DNA from: CAVVEQ01 sp963806635
GTDB taxonomy: Bacteria; Chloroflexota; Anaerolineae; Anaerolineales; Anaerolineaceae
DNA: 64,000 bases
Direction: 5' to 3'
NCBI GenBank assembly: GCA_963806635.1
Contig: CAWDZA010000002.1
Span: 86,460 to 150,459 of the forward strand
In this document: one piece after another, positions 28,295-38,863 of the stretch
Layout: each line of letters starts with the position of its first letter
Position numbering within the stretch: position 1 is the stretch's first letter
The notes under the pieces: model-generated
Databases searched by the model: none
Told to the model about the DNA's origin: nothing
The model's input: the letters and a program-made list of their open reading frames with translations, nothing else
Made by a program: the position numbers and the translations under genes

Positions 28295-30181
28295 TTACCC
28301 CTCCTGTAAACTCTCCCACTCCTGCAGCTTCGTTTCCATCTCAGCTTCGATACGGACGTAATCCTGCCCCATTTTTTGCACGTCACCCGGATCCACCCCC
28401 GGGGTTTCCAATTGGCGGGAAATGACTGCAAGCTGCGTTTCCAGGGCTGCAATCTCATTTTCCAGCGATTTGAGTTGTTTCTCCCGGCGCGCCTGCTCGT
28501 TTTTGCTCCGTCCACCAGTCTCTTTTTCCGGTTTGGATGTTTTCTGCGCGGATCTCTCCTCGATCTTCTGCGCTTTTTCCGCATCCCGGGAAGCCTTGTA
28601 TTCGGAATAGGTACCGGAGAAGACTCTGAGAACTTTATCAGAAGGCTGCACCTCCCAGACCTGGCTGGCAAGGCCGTCGATCAAGTAGCGATCGTGCGAG
28701 ACGAGCAGGATGGTGCCGGCGTAATCCGAAAGCAGCCCCTGCAGCACCTCCTGGGCGGGCAGATCGAGGTGATTGGTCGGCTCATCCAGCAGCAGCAGGT
28801 TTGCGCCTTCCAACGCCAGCAGGGCCAGCGCCAGGCGCGAGCGCTCGCCACCGGAAAGCATCCCCACCGGTTTGAAGACGTCCTCGCCGGTGAAGAGGAA
28901 CTTGGCAAGGTAATCGCGGATCTCGCCGGGCAGCCACTTGGGCGCCATGGCCTGGATCTCGTCCATCAGCGACCAGCCCGGGTGCAGCCGCTCGTGGGTC
29001 TGGGCAAAGTAACCCACCTTGAGGCTGGAGCCGAGCATAGCTTCGCCCGCCAGCGGCGGGAGCTGCCCCAGGAGCGTCTTCAGGAAGGTGGTCTTGCCGG
29101 CGCCATTGGGACCGATGACCGCGGCGCACTCTGTGCGCCTCAGCACCAGATCCGGGACGGTGAAAAGCGGCTTGCCCTCGTCCTGGTAGCCCACGCTCAA
29201 GCTTTTCGTGCGGATCACCAGTTCGCCAGAGCGCTCCACTGCCTGCAGGTTCATTCGCATCTGCTTCTGGCGGGATACGGATTCGACCAGCTCCTCCTCC
29301 TTCAACCGTTCGAGGCGTTTCAGGCGACCCTTCGCCTGGCGGGTGTTCTGCCCGGCGATGTTGCGGCGGATGTAATCTTCTTCCTTGCGGATAAACTCCT
29401 GCTGGGTGTCGTATTCCTCCGCCTGGCGCTCCTGGTTCATGGATCGCTGAAGGAGGTAGGCGGAATAATTGCCGTGATAAAGGTGAAAGCGGGGGGTCAT
29501 CTCCCAGATGGTATCGGCCATCTGGTCGAGGAAGTAGCGGTCGTGCGAGATGGCAACAACAGCGCCCTTCCAGTTCTTCAGGTAATCCTCCAGCCACTCT
29601 ATCGCGCCGATATCCAGGTGGTTGGTGGGCTCATCCAGCAGGAGCAGATCGGGTTCGGAAAGGAGCAGCTTTGCCAATAGGGCGCGGGTGCGCTGCCCGC
29701 CGGAAAGCTGCTGCCAGGGGCGATGCTCGTCGTGGCGGGTGAAGCCAAGCCCCACCAAAGTCTGGCGGATGCGTAATTCAAGGGTGTAACCGCCGCGGAT
29801 ATCATACTCGTGCTGCAGCCGGCCGTACTCAGCCAAAACCTCCGGATCGCCGCCACCCAACTGCGCCTCCAGCCGGGCAAGCTCTTGCGCCCGGGTGGTG
29901 AGATCGGCGAAGGGCAGCAGGCATTCCTCCCAGAGGGTGTGGTTGCTTTCAAAGATGGCTTCCTGCGCCAGGTAGCCGATGCGCAAGGAGCGGGCGCTCT
30001 CCACCCTGCCGCGGGAGGGTTCTTCCTCGCCCAGGATCAGGCGGAAGAGGGTGGTTTTACCCACCCCGTTGGGTCCCACCAACCCGATGCGGGCACGGTG
30101 CGGTACGCTGAACGAAACGTGCTCGAACAGGTCGCGCGCGCCAAAAGATTTCCCCAGGTCATTAGCATTCAAAAGAGGCAT
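28295..30181 (-). CDS. ABC-F family ATPase
   Basis: A 628-residue soluble protein with two ABC domains and no membrane helices. It has Walker A GLVGPNGVGKTTL (about residue 34) and VIGPNGAGKTTFL (about 352), signature LSGGQRTRALLA and LSGGERSRLALAL, and LLLLDEPTNHLD in both halves. Between the domains is the charged arm/linker (about residues 240-310), and a C-terminal coiled coil follows (about 545-628). ABC-F proteins act on the ribosome, for example to relieve stalls or give antibiotic protection. The general housekeeping-type form suggests a Uup/YdiF-like role, but this cannot be fixed from sequence. Confidence 0.9.
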   Translation of the reverse strand: MPLLNANDLGKSFGARDLFEHVSFSVPHRARIGLVGPNGVGKTTLFRLILGEEEPSRGRVESARSLRIGYLAQEAIFESNHTLWEECLLPFADLTTRAQELARLEAQLGGGDPEVLAEYGRLQHEYDIRGGYTLELRIRQTLVGLGFTRHDEHRPWQQLSGGQRTRALLAKLLLSEPDLLLLDEPTNHLDIGAIEWLEDYLKNWKGAVVAISHDRYFLDQMADTIWEMTPRFHLYHGNYSAYLLQRSMNQERQAEEYDTQQEFIRKEEDYIRRNIAGQNTRQAKGRLKRLERLKEEELVESVSRQKQMRMNLQAVERSGELVIRTKSLSVGYQDEGKPLFTVPDLVLRRTECAAVIGPNGAGKTTFLKTLLGQLPPLAGEAMLGSSLKVGYFAQTHERLHPGWSLMDEIQAMAPKWLPGEIRDYLAKFLFTGEDVFKPVGMLSGGERSRLALALLALEGANLLLLDEPTNHLDLPAQEVLQGLLSDYAGTILLVSHDRYLIDGLASQVWEVQPSDKVLRVFSGTYSEYKASRDAEKAQKIEERSAQKTSKPEKETGGRSKNEQARREKQLKSLENEIAALETQLAVISRQLETPGVDPGDVQKMGQDYVRIEAEMETKLQEWESLQEG

Positions 30182-30242
30182 GGAAACGCTTCAAATCCCT
30201 CGTGGGCAAAGTATATCATCCAAAATTTGGAGCGGAGGAAGA

Positions 30243-31997
30243 TCAGGCTTCGTTCAGGCGGTCCACCCGGCTGCGGACCATCAGGAGGGGGACGATGGCG
30301 CAGGCCAGGCAGACAGCCCCGCCGAGGAAAAGTCCGCCAATTTGACCGGCGACGCGCGGAACCCCCAGCGCGGGCAGCAGCAGGGCAGGACCTACCAGGA
30401 ACAGGATGCTGAACCCCATGTAGACGAAGCAGGCCAGGGAGCTGAAGCAGCCGGTGATACCACCCTGCATCTTGCGCGGGTCCACCCAGTCGAAACGCGC
30501 GCCAACCACCCCGAAGGCTTCCGAGATCGAGGTCGCACCCGCAAAGCACAGACCCACCGCAAGCATGGAGAAAGGCAGGTTTGGCAGCTTGGCTGGCTGC
30601 AGGATGGCGAACGCGATCAGAAAGATCCAGCCGATGAAAACGGGAGGAACCCAGGCAACGATGAACTTTGAAATCAGCATCTGACCGGCGTTCAGGGGCG
30701 AGGATTTCAACATCCAGAAGCTCTTCCCTTCCTGCGAAAAACCCCTGCCCGCCAGCGCCATCACCAGGATCCAGCCGACAAAGATGGCGATGCCAATATC
30801 CGCGTAGCCGAAGCCGGTGGAGATGAGGTTATTAACCCATTGCGGAGCGTTTCCCTGCCCGAGCGGTGCACGGGTACCCTGGCGCAGGATGGCCAGCCCG
30901 TACATCACCCCCAGGATCAAGGGGGTCATGAGCTGTGAGAGATTGCGCAGGTCGCGGCGCAGGACGAGGAAATCTTTGAGGACCATGGCGCGGATGGGCG
31001 CCGGCAGGATGCGAGCCGCACGGGCAGGTTGGGCAGCTGCGGCTGCCCTGGCAGGGCGGGGAGCTTTCTTTTTACCGACATTTGCCTGCACCCTGGCCCA
31101 GCCGCTGTAATACAGTTTTTCAGCGGTGACGAGCGCGATGGCAAAGATGCCCACGCTTAAGGCTATCGTAACGAGCAGAAAACCGGCGGCAGGCAGCCAG
31201 TTGCCCTGGCCCAGATTTACCAATCCCTGCCCCGCCCAGGCGAGTGGAGACCAGGGTGTGTTGAAGCGGGTGAAACCCTGCAGCGCACTGGTAACCTGTG
31301 AATCGGATACATTCACGTTCAAAGCCCGGAAGAAATTTCCCGATTGCCCCAGCGTGAAGGAAATGATCCCCACGAAAAACGCCAGCACCTCCGCCAGGCG
31401 GCGGGGGGAAACGAACCTGGCGAGTACCATCACCAGCAAGCTGGCAAAACTGGCAACTGCCAGGGCAAGCGCAGCGATCACGATCAGCATCACCGGGTAA
31501 TAGAGGAAGTTGAACCCGAGCGCTGCGCCAAGACCGAAAAGCACCGGCAGGATGAGCAGGCATAGCAACCCGAAGTTGGGCAGGATGGCCTGCAGCATCT
31601 TGGATACGAACACGGACCGGATGGGAATGGGCGCCGATAATAAAAAGTCCATATCCCCGGAAAGATACAGCGCCGAGAGCAGCACCCCGAAGCTGGTCAG
31701 GAAGATGATAAACATCCCTGCCGTGATCAGCATGGTGGGCAGGCTGAGCAGGAAGGGCAGCGGGTTGCCGATGAAACTGGCGAAATCCTTGGAAGTGAGG
31801 AATCCCAGCAGGTAGTAGGAACCGACGAAAACGCCGACCACCAGGGAGGCGATGAAAACGTAGAGGAAAATGAGGCCGATCTTCTTGCGGGTCTTCGCGC
31901 GAAGGAAGCCGCGGATGGAGATCATCAACCGGATGCGCAGCAGCTTCCAGACCGCCGGGAAAATGCGATCATCCACGTGCGCCAGAGGCAGCGTCAT
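30243..31997 (-). CDS. ABC transporter permease, multi-pass
   Basis: A 584-residue permease with about 12-14 helices and a basic Ala/Lys/Pro cytoplasmic loop in the middle (GKKKAPRPARAAAAAQPARAA). I start at the ATG at 31997 because it overlaps the ATPase stop (ATGA); the frame is open further upstream but runs antiparallel to nothing coding there other than the ATPase itself. It follows the ATPase as the second gene of a two-gene exporter. The transported substrate is unknown. Confidence 0.7.
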   Translation of the reverse strand: MTLPLAHVDDRIFPAVWKLLRIRLMISIRGFLRAKTRKKIGLIFLYVFIASLVVGVFVGSYYLLGFLTSKDFASFIGNPLPFLLSLPTMLITAGMFIIFLTSFGVLLSALYLSGDMDFLLSAPIPIRSVFVSKMLQAILPNFGLLCLLILPVLFGLGAALGFNFLYYPVMLIVIAALALAVASFASLLVMVLARFVSPRRLAEVLAFFVGIISFTLGQSGNFFRALNVNVSDSQVTSALQGFTRFNTPWSPLAWAGQGLVNLGQGNWLPAAGFLLVTIALSVGIFAIALVTAEKLYYSGWARVQANVGKKKAPRPARAAAAAQPARAARILPAPIRAMVLKDFLVLRRDLRNLSQLMTPLILGVMYGLAILRQGTRAPLGQGNAPQWVNNLISTGFGYADIGIAIFVGWILVMALAGRGFSQEGKSFWMLKSSPLNAGQMLISKFIVAWVPPVFIGWIFLIAFAILQPAKLPNLPFSMLAVGLCFAGATSISEAFGVVGARFDWVDPRKMQGGITGCFSSLACFVYMGFSILFLVGPALLLPALGVPRVAGQIGGLFLGGAVCLACAIVPLLMVRSRVDRLNEA

Positions 31998-32768
31998 TTC
32001 AGTACCTCGGCGATCTCGGCGTATTCCGCGCCGCCGGTCAGGCTGAGGAAGATATCCTCCAGACTTTCGCGCCCTCTCCGCCCTTGCGCAGCTCATCCAT
32101 CGTACCGACGGCAACCAGCTTGCCGCCGGTTGATGATCCCGATCCGGTCGCACATGTGCTCGGCGATCTCGAGGATGTGGGTGGAGAGCATCACCGCAGC
32201 ACCGCGCTCCGCCATCTGGCGCAGGATATCCTTGATCAGGCGGGCGGATTTGGGGTCCAGCCCCACGGTGGGTTCATCCAGGATCAGCACTTTCGGGTCG
32301 TGCACCAGGGCGGCGGCAATGGAGGCTCTTCTGCTTCATGCCGTGGCTGTAGGAGTCGATCGTATCGTCCGCCGCAGCAGTCAGGTCGAACATGCGCAGC
32401 AATTCTTCGGATACGCCGGATCGATCTGGGCAGGCTCGAGGTTATAGAGGTCGCCCACGAAGCGCAGCAGCTCGCGCCCGGTGAGCTTGGCATACAGGTT
32501 GGGCTCGTCGGGAACAAACCCGCAGGCTGCCTTGGCCTGCAGGGGCTGGGTCTGGACGTCGTACCCGCCACCTTCACCGTTCCGCAGGTGGGCTGCAGCA
32601 GATCCGACGATGATCTTGAGGGTGGTGGTTTTTCCGGCTCCGTTGGGACCCAGGAAGCCGAAGATTTCCCCGCCCTGGACGTCAAAACTGAACGTCATCC
32701 ACGGCGGTCTTGATGCCGTAATGCTTGGTTAGATGCTCTATTTCGATTAGATTCATTCCGTTTTCCAT
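31994..32768 (-). CDS. ABC transporter ATP-binding protein (several frameshifts)
   Basis: About 257 residues, spread over all frames. The start MENGMNLIEIEHLTKHYG is preceded by GGGAGGG. Walker A is IFGFLGPNGAGKTTTLKIIVG, then FVPDEPNLYAKLTGRELLRF, LILDEPTVGLDPKSARLIKDIL (Walker B and D-loop) and LSTHILEIAEHMCDRIGII (H-loop). The C-terminus is SLEDIFLSLTGGAEYAE. At least five single-base shifts are needed (near 32690, 32600, 32425, 32330 and 32130-32080). Every motif is intact, so I infer sequence error. It drives the permease encoded next. Confidence 0.75.
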
Positions 32769-32929
32769 CCATCCCTCCCGAAGTATCCTCAGATTATAAC
32801 GAGGAATTCAAGTAAAAAGTTGCAAACCAACGAGTGGCGTGTTGGAAAGTGAGGAATCCCTTTACCGGACTGTCCATAGGCCGGCAAAACTCTACCACTG
32901 GCTGGATGACACACTTGGTGAATAATCTC

Positions 32930-33968
32930 CTATCTCGCTGGCCAGAAGGCAGGGAAGAACAACCGGATCAGGGTATCCAGAAATATCGCCAGCACGAAGA
33001 GATTTTCGAACAGGCGGTTGTGATAAAAGGCAAAACCGGAAAACCAGGTGGGCCAGCCGGGCCATTCCTTGGGCGGTTCAGTCGGACGCGGTTTGGTCAA
33101 TACACCCACGGCATACATCAACCGTTTCCCGGCAAAGAAGACCAAAAGTAACACTGGCGTAAAATACCGCAATCCAAACACCATGTAGAGGATCACCACA
33201 TATACCAGGACCAGGATGGTAATGTTCAAATAGCGGGCAGCCTTCTCACCGATGCGGACAGGCAAAGTGCCGACCCCTTTTCTTTTATCCTCATCGAGTT
33301 TGTCGATATGCTTGCCGATGTTGATGCTGACCACACTCAACCCGAAGGGAACACCTGCAAGGGCAACGAGCGGCGCGGCAGAAACCCAGCCTTTGGCAAG
33401 CACGGTGTACACCGCGACCACAAGGATGGGTCCCCAGATCAAGAAGATGGAAAGCTCACCCAGCCCCAGGTATTTGAGCGGCCAGGTATAAATGAGCAGC
33501 ACCAAGGCACCCAGGGCGAATAATGCCAGCACCGCCGGGGAAAACCCCGAATAGACCAGGGCGAAGATACCGGTAAGAAAAGCCAGGGTTCCGCTTATAT
33601 AAAACCACTTGAGCTGCTGCTTTTTGGTCCAAAATCCCTGAACCAGAGGGTGCACTCCGTACTGCGTGCGGAAGTAATCATCCTGATCCACCCCGCGGGA
33701 AAAATCGGTATAGTCGTTCAGCAGGTTGTTCGTGCCGTGGGCGATGAATAGCCCCAATGTGATCACCAGCCAGGGGAGGAAGGAAAAACTCGTCGCGGAT
33801 GGCCAGCAAACCGCCGATGACGCAGGCATAAATTGTGACCGTTGTGACCGCCGAACGGGTGGCGATCAGCCACTTTGAGATCGTATCCAGTGCATCCCAT
33901 TCCGCTTTACCGTCCATTTTCACCAGGACTGAAAGCGATTTTTTCCACATTCCAAAATTGATCTTCAT
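32930..33968 (-). CDS. UbiA-family prenyltransferase, MenA-like (one frameshift)
   Basis: About 346 residues with nine predicted helices. The first Asp-rich motif is TNNLLNDYTDFSRGVDQDD and the second is NIGKHIDKLDEDKRKGVGTLP, as in 1,4-dihydroxy-2-naphthoate prenyltransferase-like UbiA enzymes. The start MKINFGMWKKSL is preceded by GGGAGGG. A single break near 33785 (a T/C-rich run) separates the first 60 residues from the rest; the frames join as AIRDEF...LPWLVITLG. It is a second UbiA gene besides the one at 15.7 kb, and of a different subgroup. The acceptor is unknown; menaquinone synthesis is possible. Confidence 0.75.
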
Positions 33969-34418
33969 TTCAACCCTCCCGCGAATCGTTTTGATCACGC
34001 GAAGACGAGAAAATCACTCCAACAATAATGATGATACCCAATAGCAGGCGAAAATTCCAGTTATAAAACATATTGAAATTTCATCTGGCTGGTTAAAATT
34101 CATTTATTACACTGGGAACTTAATGGTGATTTTGGCTGGACGAACGGGGAGAGGGTATCCGATTGGAAGGGAAAAGGCTGAAAATTTCCGATGTCGAACC
34201 TGCATGAAACCCTACCGCTGGATGAAGATCATCTCTGATGCGAAGGAGAACAGGGTTTTGAAGTATTTCCCGGGAAAACGAGATGGATAAATAAACATGG
34301 CGCTGATTGACTTTCGACCGGAACGGATTTACAGTGGAAGGGTTCCACAACAAGGGTAAGGTTTGCAGGAAGCCTTAAATCTGCTTTTACCCAGAATCAA
34401 TTTTCAACGGAGGAAAGA
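33969..34418. other. Intergenic region, divergent genes
   Basis: No gene is supported in this 450-base stretch. It holds a possible promoter for the plus-strand gene (TTGACT 34307-34312, 17 bases, TACAGT 34330-34335) and otherwise unremarkable sequence. Confidence 0.4.
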
Positions 34419-34865
34419 ATGTCTTCTTTACAGCTGTATTTCTCGCTGCACATGATCGGAATGGCGCTCTGGGTGGGGCAGGCGTTGCTGCTGCCAATCG
34501 TCATCATCCCGGCGGTAAAAGCCCTGGAGGACGCCGGTCAATTGAAATTCATGGAAACCTTCACCCGCAAATACATTCCCTGGTTCATCGGAGCTGCGGT
34601 GGTGATGATCCTCACCGGAGTGATGCAGATCCTTTCCCCGGATATCTGGGAGGAAATGGATGGCAACATGGTGCTGATCATCAAGCATGTGGTCATCATC
34701 CCCCTGCTGGCCACGACGATCTACGTCTGGTTCTTCCTGGGCCGCAAACTGGGGAAGGCGGATACCGACAAGGCAAAGCTCTGGGGGCAGTTCAAAGTGT
34801 TCGCCTGGGTGCAGCTCACCCTGGGGGTGATCGTCTTGATGATCACCGGTCTCCTGACCGGTTAG
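34419..34865 (+). CDS. Small four-helix membrane protein, CopD-like
   Basis: A 148-residue protein with four helices (about residues 5-30, 52-72, 85-107 and 124-146). Helix 1 has SLHMIGMALWVGQAL, and helix 3 begins VLIIKHVVIIPLL. The paired membrane histidines resemble CopD-like and related heme or copper membrane proteins. It is preceded by GGAGG and followed by a terminator, so it is a single-gene unit. The function is not established; the family resemblance is weak to moderate. Confidence 0.6.
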   Translation: MSSLQLYFSLHMIGMALWVGQALLLPIVIIPAVKALEDAGQLKFMETFTRKYIPWFIGAAVVMILTGVMQILSPDIWEEMDGNMVLIIKHVVIIPLLATTIYVWFFLGRKLGKADTDKAKLWGQFKVFAWVQLTLGVIVLMITGLLTG

Positions 34866-34892
34866 TTTTGCGGGTTCACATTAAGGAGACCC

Positions 34893-34928
34893 ATCCCCGG
34901 AGAGGTTCTTTCCCTCCGGGGATTTCTG
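34893..34928 (+). terminator. Terminator between convergent genes
   Basis: A 10-bp stem ATCCCCGGAG / CTCCGGGGAT (34893-34902 with 34914-34923) is followed by TTCTGTT. It sits between the CopD-like gene and the end of pheT. Confidence 0.75.
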
Positions 34929-34957
34929 TTGACTGGATTCTCCCGCAAATCCAAATG

Positions 34958-37498
34958 TCAACTTCGCAGTATTGCTCCCAGCTCTCGCTCCAGCCGTTTG
35001 ATGATGTTCTGCCGACCTCGGCCGCCTCACCATCGGTGAGGGTTCTATCAGAGGCCTGGTAGGTGATGCTGTAGGCCAGGCTTTTTTTCCCGCGCCGACC
35101 TGGCCACCGCGGAAGACGTCGAACAGGCGCACCGAGCTGACCAATGCGCCGCCGGATTGGCGGATCAGGTCTGCCACCTCGCCAGCGGCGTGGATTCTTC
35201 GACCACGAGGGCCAGATCTTCCAGGACAGGCGGGAAGCCCGGTACCCCGGTGGTTTCAAAGCGGGCAGGGACGAGCGGAAGCAGGGTTTGCAGATCGAAC
35301 TCGGCGCAGATGACGGCGCTGTACCCAGGTCGAAGCGCTCCTGAACCAGCGGATGCAGCTCACCAAAAATCCCCAGGCGGGTTTCGCCGGAGAAGACCGC
35401 GGCGCACTTGCCGGGATGAAAGATGGTGCCCTCCTCGCCCGGAAATGGATGGAGGGGATATGCAGCTCCGCATAGCGTGGTTTCGATCACACCCTTTAGG
35501 TCGTAGAAATCGAGCTCGGCCTTCTGGTGGCGGTCCCAACCCGCGGGATAAGCCCTGCCGGTCATCACGATCGCCAAACGCAGGGGCTCTTCCGGCAGCG
35601 GCTCACCTTCGCGGGGCAGGAAAACAGGCCCGATCTCAAAAAGACACTGGCGCGGGGCGGTGCGGCTGTTGCGCTCAGCGATACCCAGCACCGATGAAAG
35701 CAGGCTGCGGCGCAGGACGGAGTGCTCGGGGGTGAGCGGGTTGCGGACGCCCAGGTAGGGTCCCGGCGGCGACATCCGAACCGGGCGGGGTGAGGCGGGC
35801 TTCGGCGGACGGTTCCGTCAGGCGGTAGGTGATGATCTCCTGCAAGCCAGCCCGACGAGCGTATTCCGCAGGTTTTCCTCGGCATCAGCGAGCGGCTGCG
35901 GGTGGATGGGCGGCATCAATTCTGCCAGGCGGGTGGCGGGGATGGCATCGAACCCGACCATGCGGGCGATCTCTTCCACGATATCCGCTTTGCCGATCAC
36001 GCCCGGGTGGATATCCAGGCGGTGGGGCGGGGTCTGGATGGTGAAGGTTTCCCCATCCAGCGTGACCTCGAATTCCAACCCTTGAAGGAGGGTGATGATC
36101 CGCTCGGAGGAACCTCCATCCCCAGGCGGCGGGTGATCTCGGCATGGGTGATGGTGACAGTGGGATCGATCTCTTTTTGCGGATATTCATCCACGAGCCC
36201 CTGGGCGATCTCACCACCGCTCCAGGCGGCGATGCGGTCCAACCCCACGCGCACGCCCAGCTCCGCCAGGGCGGGATGCACCCCGCGGGCAAAGCGGTAG
36301 GCGGCCTCGGAATTCAGGCGTTGGGCGAAGACCGTGCGGCGGGTGTTCACGAAGTTCCAGGAAGCGCCTTCCAGCAGGACATTGGTGGTGGTATCGGTCA
36401 CTTCGGATTCCAGCCCGCCCATCACGCCGGCCAGGGAAAGCGCACCGGCGGTATCGCAGACCAGGACGGTGAAATCATCCAGCTCGCGCTCGACGTTATC
36501 CAGGGTGGTCAGCTTTTCACCCTTTTTCGCTGGGCGGGTGATGATGGTGGGTGCTTTCCCTCTGGCGCGCTTGACCAGCACGTCGTAATCAAAGGCGTGC
36601 AGCGGTTCGCCCACCTCCAGCATGACGTAGTTGGTGGCATCCACGATGCTGTTGATCGGGCGCATCCCGGCCAGGCGCAGGCGCATCTGGACCTTGTAGG
36701 GGCTGGGTTGGGGTTTCACCCCGCGCACCAGGCCAAGCACAAAGCGCGGGTTGAGCGCGGGGTTCGGTGATCTGGATGGATACTTTTCCCTCCACTGAAT
36801 CACCAGCGGCAGGCATAGTGGTAACCGGTTTTCGCAGGGGTTTGCCGAGCAGGGCGGAAAGCTCGCGGGCCACGCCCAGCACGCTGGCATCCCGGATCAT
36901 GTTGGGCAGGATGTTGAGGTTGAAAACCGCATCGCCCATGTAATCCATGAGCGGCACACCCACCGGGGCATCGGCATCCAGGAGGATGACGCCCTCGTGT
37001 TCTTCGGAGATGCCCAGCTCCTTTTCGGAGCAGACCATCGAGAAGGATTCCACCCCGCGGATGACTGCCCGCTTGAGCGTGGTGAGCACGAGCCCGGGTT
37101 GGTGACCGTCGTAGAGCCGGGCGCCTTCGCGGGCGTAGGCGACCTTGATCGGCTGTGGGCAGGGGTCCCTTTGCCCTTGTATTCTAGCAGGTTCGGCGCG
37201 CCGGTCAGGATGGTGAGCGGCTCGGGACCGCCGTCATCCAGCTTGCAAAGCACGAGGCTATCGGCGTTGGGGTGCGGCAGCACTTCCAGGATCGCGGCGG
37301 TGACGAATTTATCCCGCTCCCAGGTGAGCCCGGCTGATGCGGAATTCGCGCCGGTCGTGCTCGCCGGGCGGGTGAAGGGCAGCCCCACCACGGTGATATC
37401 CTCGACTTCCAGCCCCACGAAAGCAGCGCGCGGGCGGTATCCTCAAGGGAGAGGTCAAGGTCGACATACTCTTTTAGCCAGGAAAGTGGGATTTTCAT
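34958..37498 (-). CDS. pheT: Phenylalanyl-tRNA synthetase beta chain (several frameshifts)
   Basis: About 846 residues. It starts MKIPLSWLKEYVDLDLSLE and carries the tRNA-binding EMAP-like region (ILEVLPHPNADSLVLCKLDDGG), B3/B4 editing segments (ARGKAPTIITRPAKKGEK, VLLEGASWNFVNTRRT), B5, and the FDX-ACB anticodon domain ending with EVRQNIIKRLERELG. It is broken by at least six single-base shifts (for example near 37415, 37160, 36765, 36115, 35860, 35790, 35330 and 35025). The stop TGA is at 34958. The ATG overlaps the pheS stop by one base. With PheS it charges tRNA-Phe in an alpha2-beta2 complex. The gene is essential, so the breaks are almost surely errors. Confidence 0.85.
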
Positions 37499-38544
37499 TA
37501 GAACTGCTCCAGGAAACGGATATCGTTACCGTAGAAATTGCGGATCTCCTCCACGCGGTGGCGCAGCATGGTGATGCGCTCCACGCCCATGCCGGCGGCG
37601 AACCCGGAATAGACCTCGGGGTCGTAACCGCCATTTTTCAGCACGGTGGGATGCATCATCCCGCAGCCAAGGATCTCCAACCAGCCGGTCTGCGAGCAGA
37701 CCCGGCAGCCGCTGCCGCCGCAGATGAAACACTCGATCTCCATATCGCCGGAGGGTTCGGTGAAGGGAAAGAAGGATGGGCGGAAGCGCGTGCGTACCTG
37801 TTCGCCGAACATCCCGCGGGCGAATTCCTGCAGGGTGCCTTTCAGGTCACCGAGCGATATATTTTTACCGACAGCGATCACTTCCACCTGCATCAACTGG
37901 CTCTCGTGGCGGGCATCCATCTGCTCGTAGCGGTAGCACATCCCCGGCAGGATGGCGCGGATGGGCTCGGGGCAGAACTGGCGCATGACGTGGATCTGAC
38001 CCGGGGAGGTGTGCGGGCGGAGCATCACCCCCGGGGTGGTGGTGTGAAAGGTATCCCACATATCCCGCGCGGGGTGGTAGGGAGGGATGTTGAGCAGACC
38101 GAAATTGAACTCGTCGGTCTCCACCTCGCGCGAGCGGTAGACCTGGAAGCCCATCCCGGAGAATACGTCGATGATCCGGTGCAGGGTCTGGGTGATGGGG
38201 TGCAGCCTGCCCACCAGGGGTTCGCGCCCGGGGAGGCTGATATCCAGCTTTTCGTGTTCAAGCGAGTTCTGCAATGTTGCTTGCATTTGATCGGTCACTT
38301 CGCGTTCGGCATAGGCTGCTTCCAGAGCTGCTGTTTCAGGTGGTTGGCTGCCTGCCCGACCAGGGGGCGGATGGCGGTCTTCCAGCCCGGTGAGATGGGA
38401 AAAGATCTGCATCACCGGCGCGCTGCGGCCAAGGTTTTCGGTCTTCCAGCGCTGCAGGTCACTGGCTTCACTTACTTTCGCCAGCGCTTCCAGCGCTTTG
38501 CGCCCGATCTCATCCAGGCGGTTGATGGGGTTCTCATCTGTCAT
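37498..38544 (-). CDS. pheS: Phenylalanyl-tRNA synthetase alpha chain
   Basis: A 348-residue catalytic subunit. It has motif 2 region HTTTPGVMLRPHTSPGQIHVMR, the MCYRYEQMDARHESQLMQVE block, FRPSFFPFTEPSGDMEIE, and motif 3 GVERITMLRHRVEEIRNFYGND. A four-Cys pattern (CFICGGSGCRVC) lies near residue 290. The ATG at 38544 has GGAGGA upstream and lies just after the T-box terminator. Around residue 60 the sequence (DRHPPPGRAGSQPP) does not fit the family although the flanks do, which suggests two compensating indels near 38370-38345. It is controlled by the upstream Phe T-box. Confidence 0.93.
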   Translation of the reverse strand: MTDENPINRLDEIGRKALEALAKVSEASDLQRWKTENLGRSAPVMQIFSHLTGLEDRHPPPGRAGSQPPETAALEAAYAEREVTDQMQATLQNSLEHEKLDISLPGREPLVGRLHPITQTLHRIIDVFSGMGFQVYRSREVETDEFNFGLLNIPPYHPARDMWDTFHTTTPGVMLRPHTSPGQIHVMRQFCPEPIRAILPGMCYRYEQMDARHESQLMQVEVIAVGKNISLGDLKGTLQEFARGMFGEQVRTRFRPSFFPFTEPSGDMEIECFICGGSGCRVCSQTGWLEILGCGMMHPTVLKNGGYDPEVYSGFAAGMGVERITMLRHRVEEIRNFYGNDIRFLEQF

Positions 38545-38559
38545 GGTTGTTCCTCCACA

Positions 38560-38830
38560 ATAAAACATCCCGGCCCAATTTCGGGACGGGATTGATTCCG
38601 CGGTACCACCCAAATTGGCTGCACGCTAATCGCGCAGCCCACTCGACCCGGATTCGATTATCCGGCCGCGCCTGTAACGCTGCACCTGCGGATCGGGCTA
38701 CTGAAACTTGTTCACCCGACCGGCTCGGGCGGGAACTTCAGCCAGGTTACCCCGGGCGGGGGTCTCAATCCATGCCGCCGCCTCCCTGTCGCTTCCGCTG
38801 GCTTACTTTCCGCCGTCAGAGCCGTTATGG
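38560..38830 (-). promoter_or_regulatory. T-box riboswitch upstream of pheST
   Basis: The minus-strand leader contains the diagnostic T-box sequence TGGGTGGTACCGCGG (38612-38598). It is followed at once by a terminator: ATCCCGTCCC pairs with GGGCCGGGAT, then GTTTTATTG (about 38594-38560). Upstream, the leader is about 220 bases of strongly structured sequence consistent with Stem I, with an AGTA near its 5' part. GAAGUUC near 38733-38739 is a candidate specifier loop with a Phe UUC codon. Uncharged tRNA-Phe would pair with both sites and switch to the antiterminator. Confidence 0.9.
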
Positions 38831-38835
38831 ATGCA

Positions 38836-38863
38836 ATTATCCTTTAAAAGGGGGAACTGTCAA
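38836..38863 (-). promoter_or_regulatory. Promoter of the T-box/pheST operon
   Basis: TTGACA (38863-38858), a 16-base spacer and GATAAT (38841-38836). It lies immediately after the end of the upstream methyltransferase-like gene, so pheST has its own promoter. Confidence 0.75.

Noticed and set aside
28376..29680. Plus-strand frame of 434 codons
   Set aside because: Antisense to the ABC-F gene, which has both ABC domains intact.
36997..38595. Plus-strand frame of 532 codons
   Set aside because: Antisense to pheS and pheT, whose conserved motifs are all on the minus strand; open only because of high GC codon bias.
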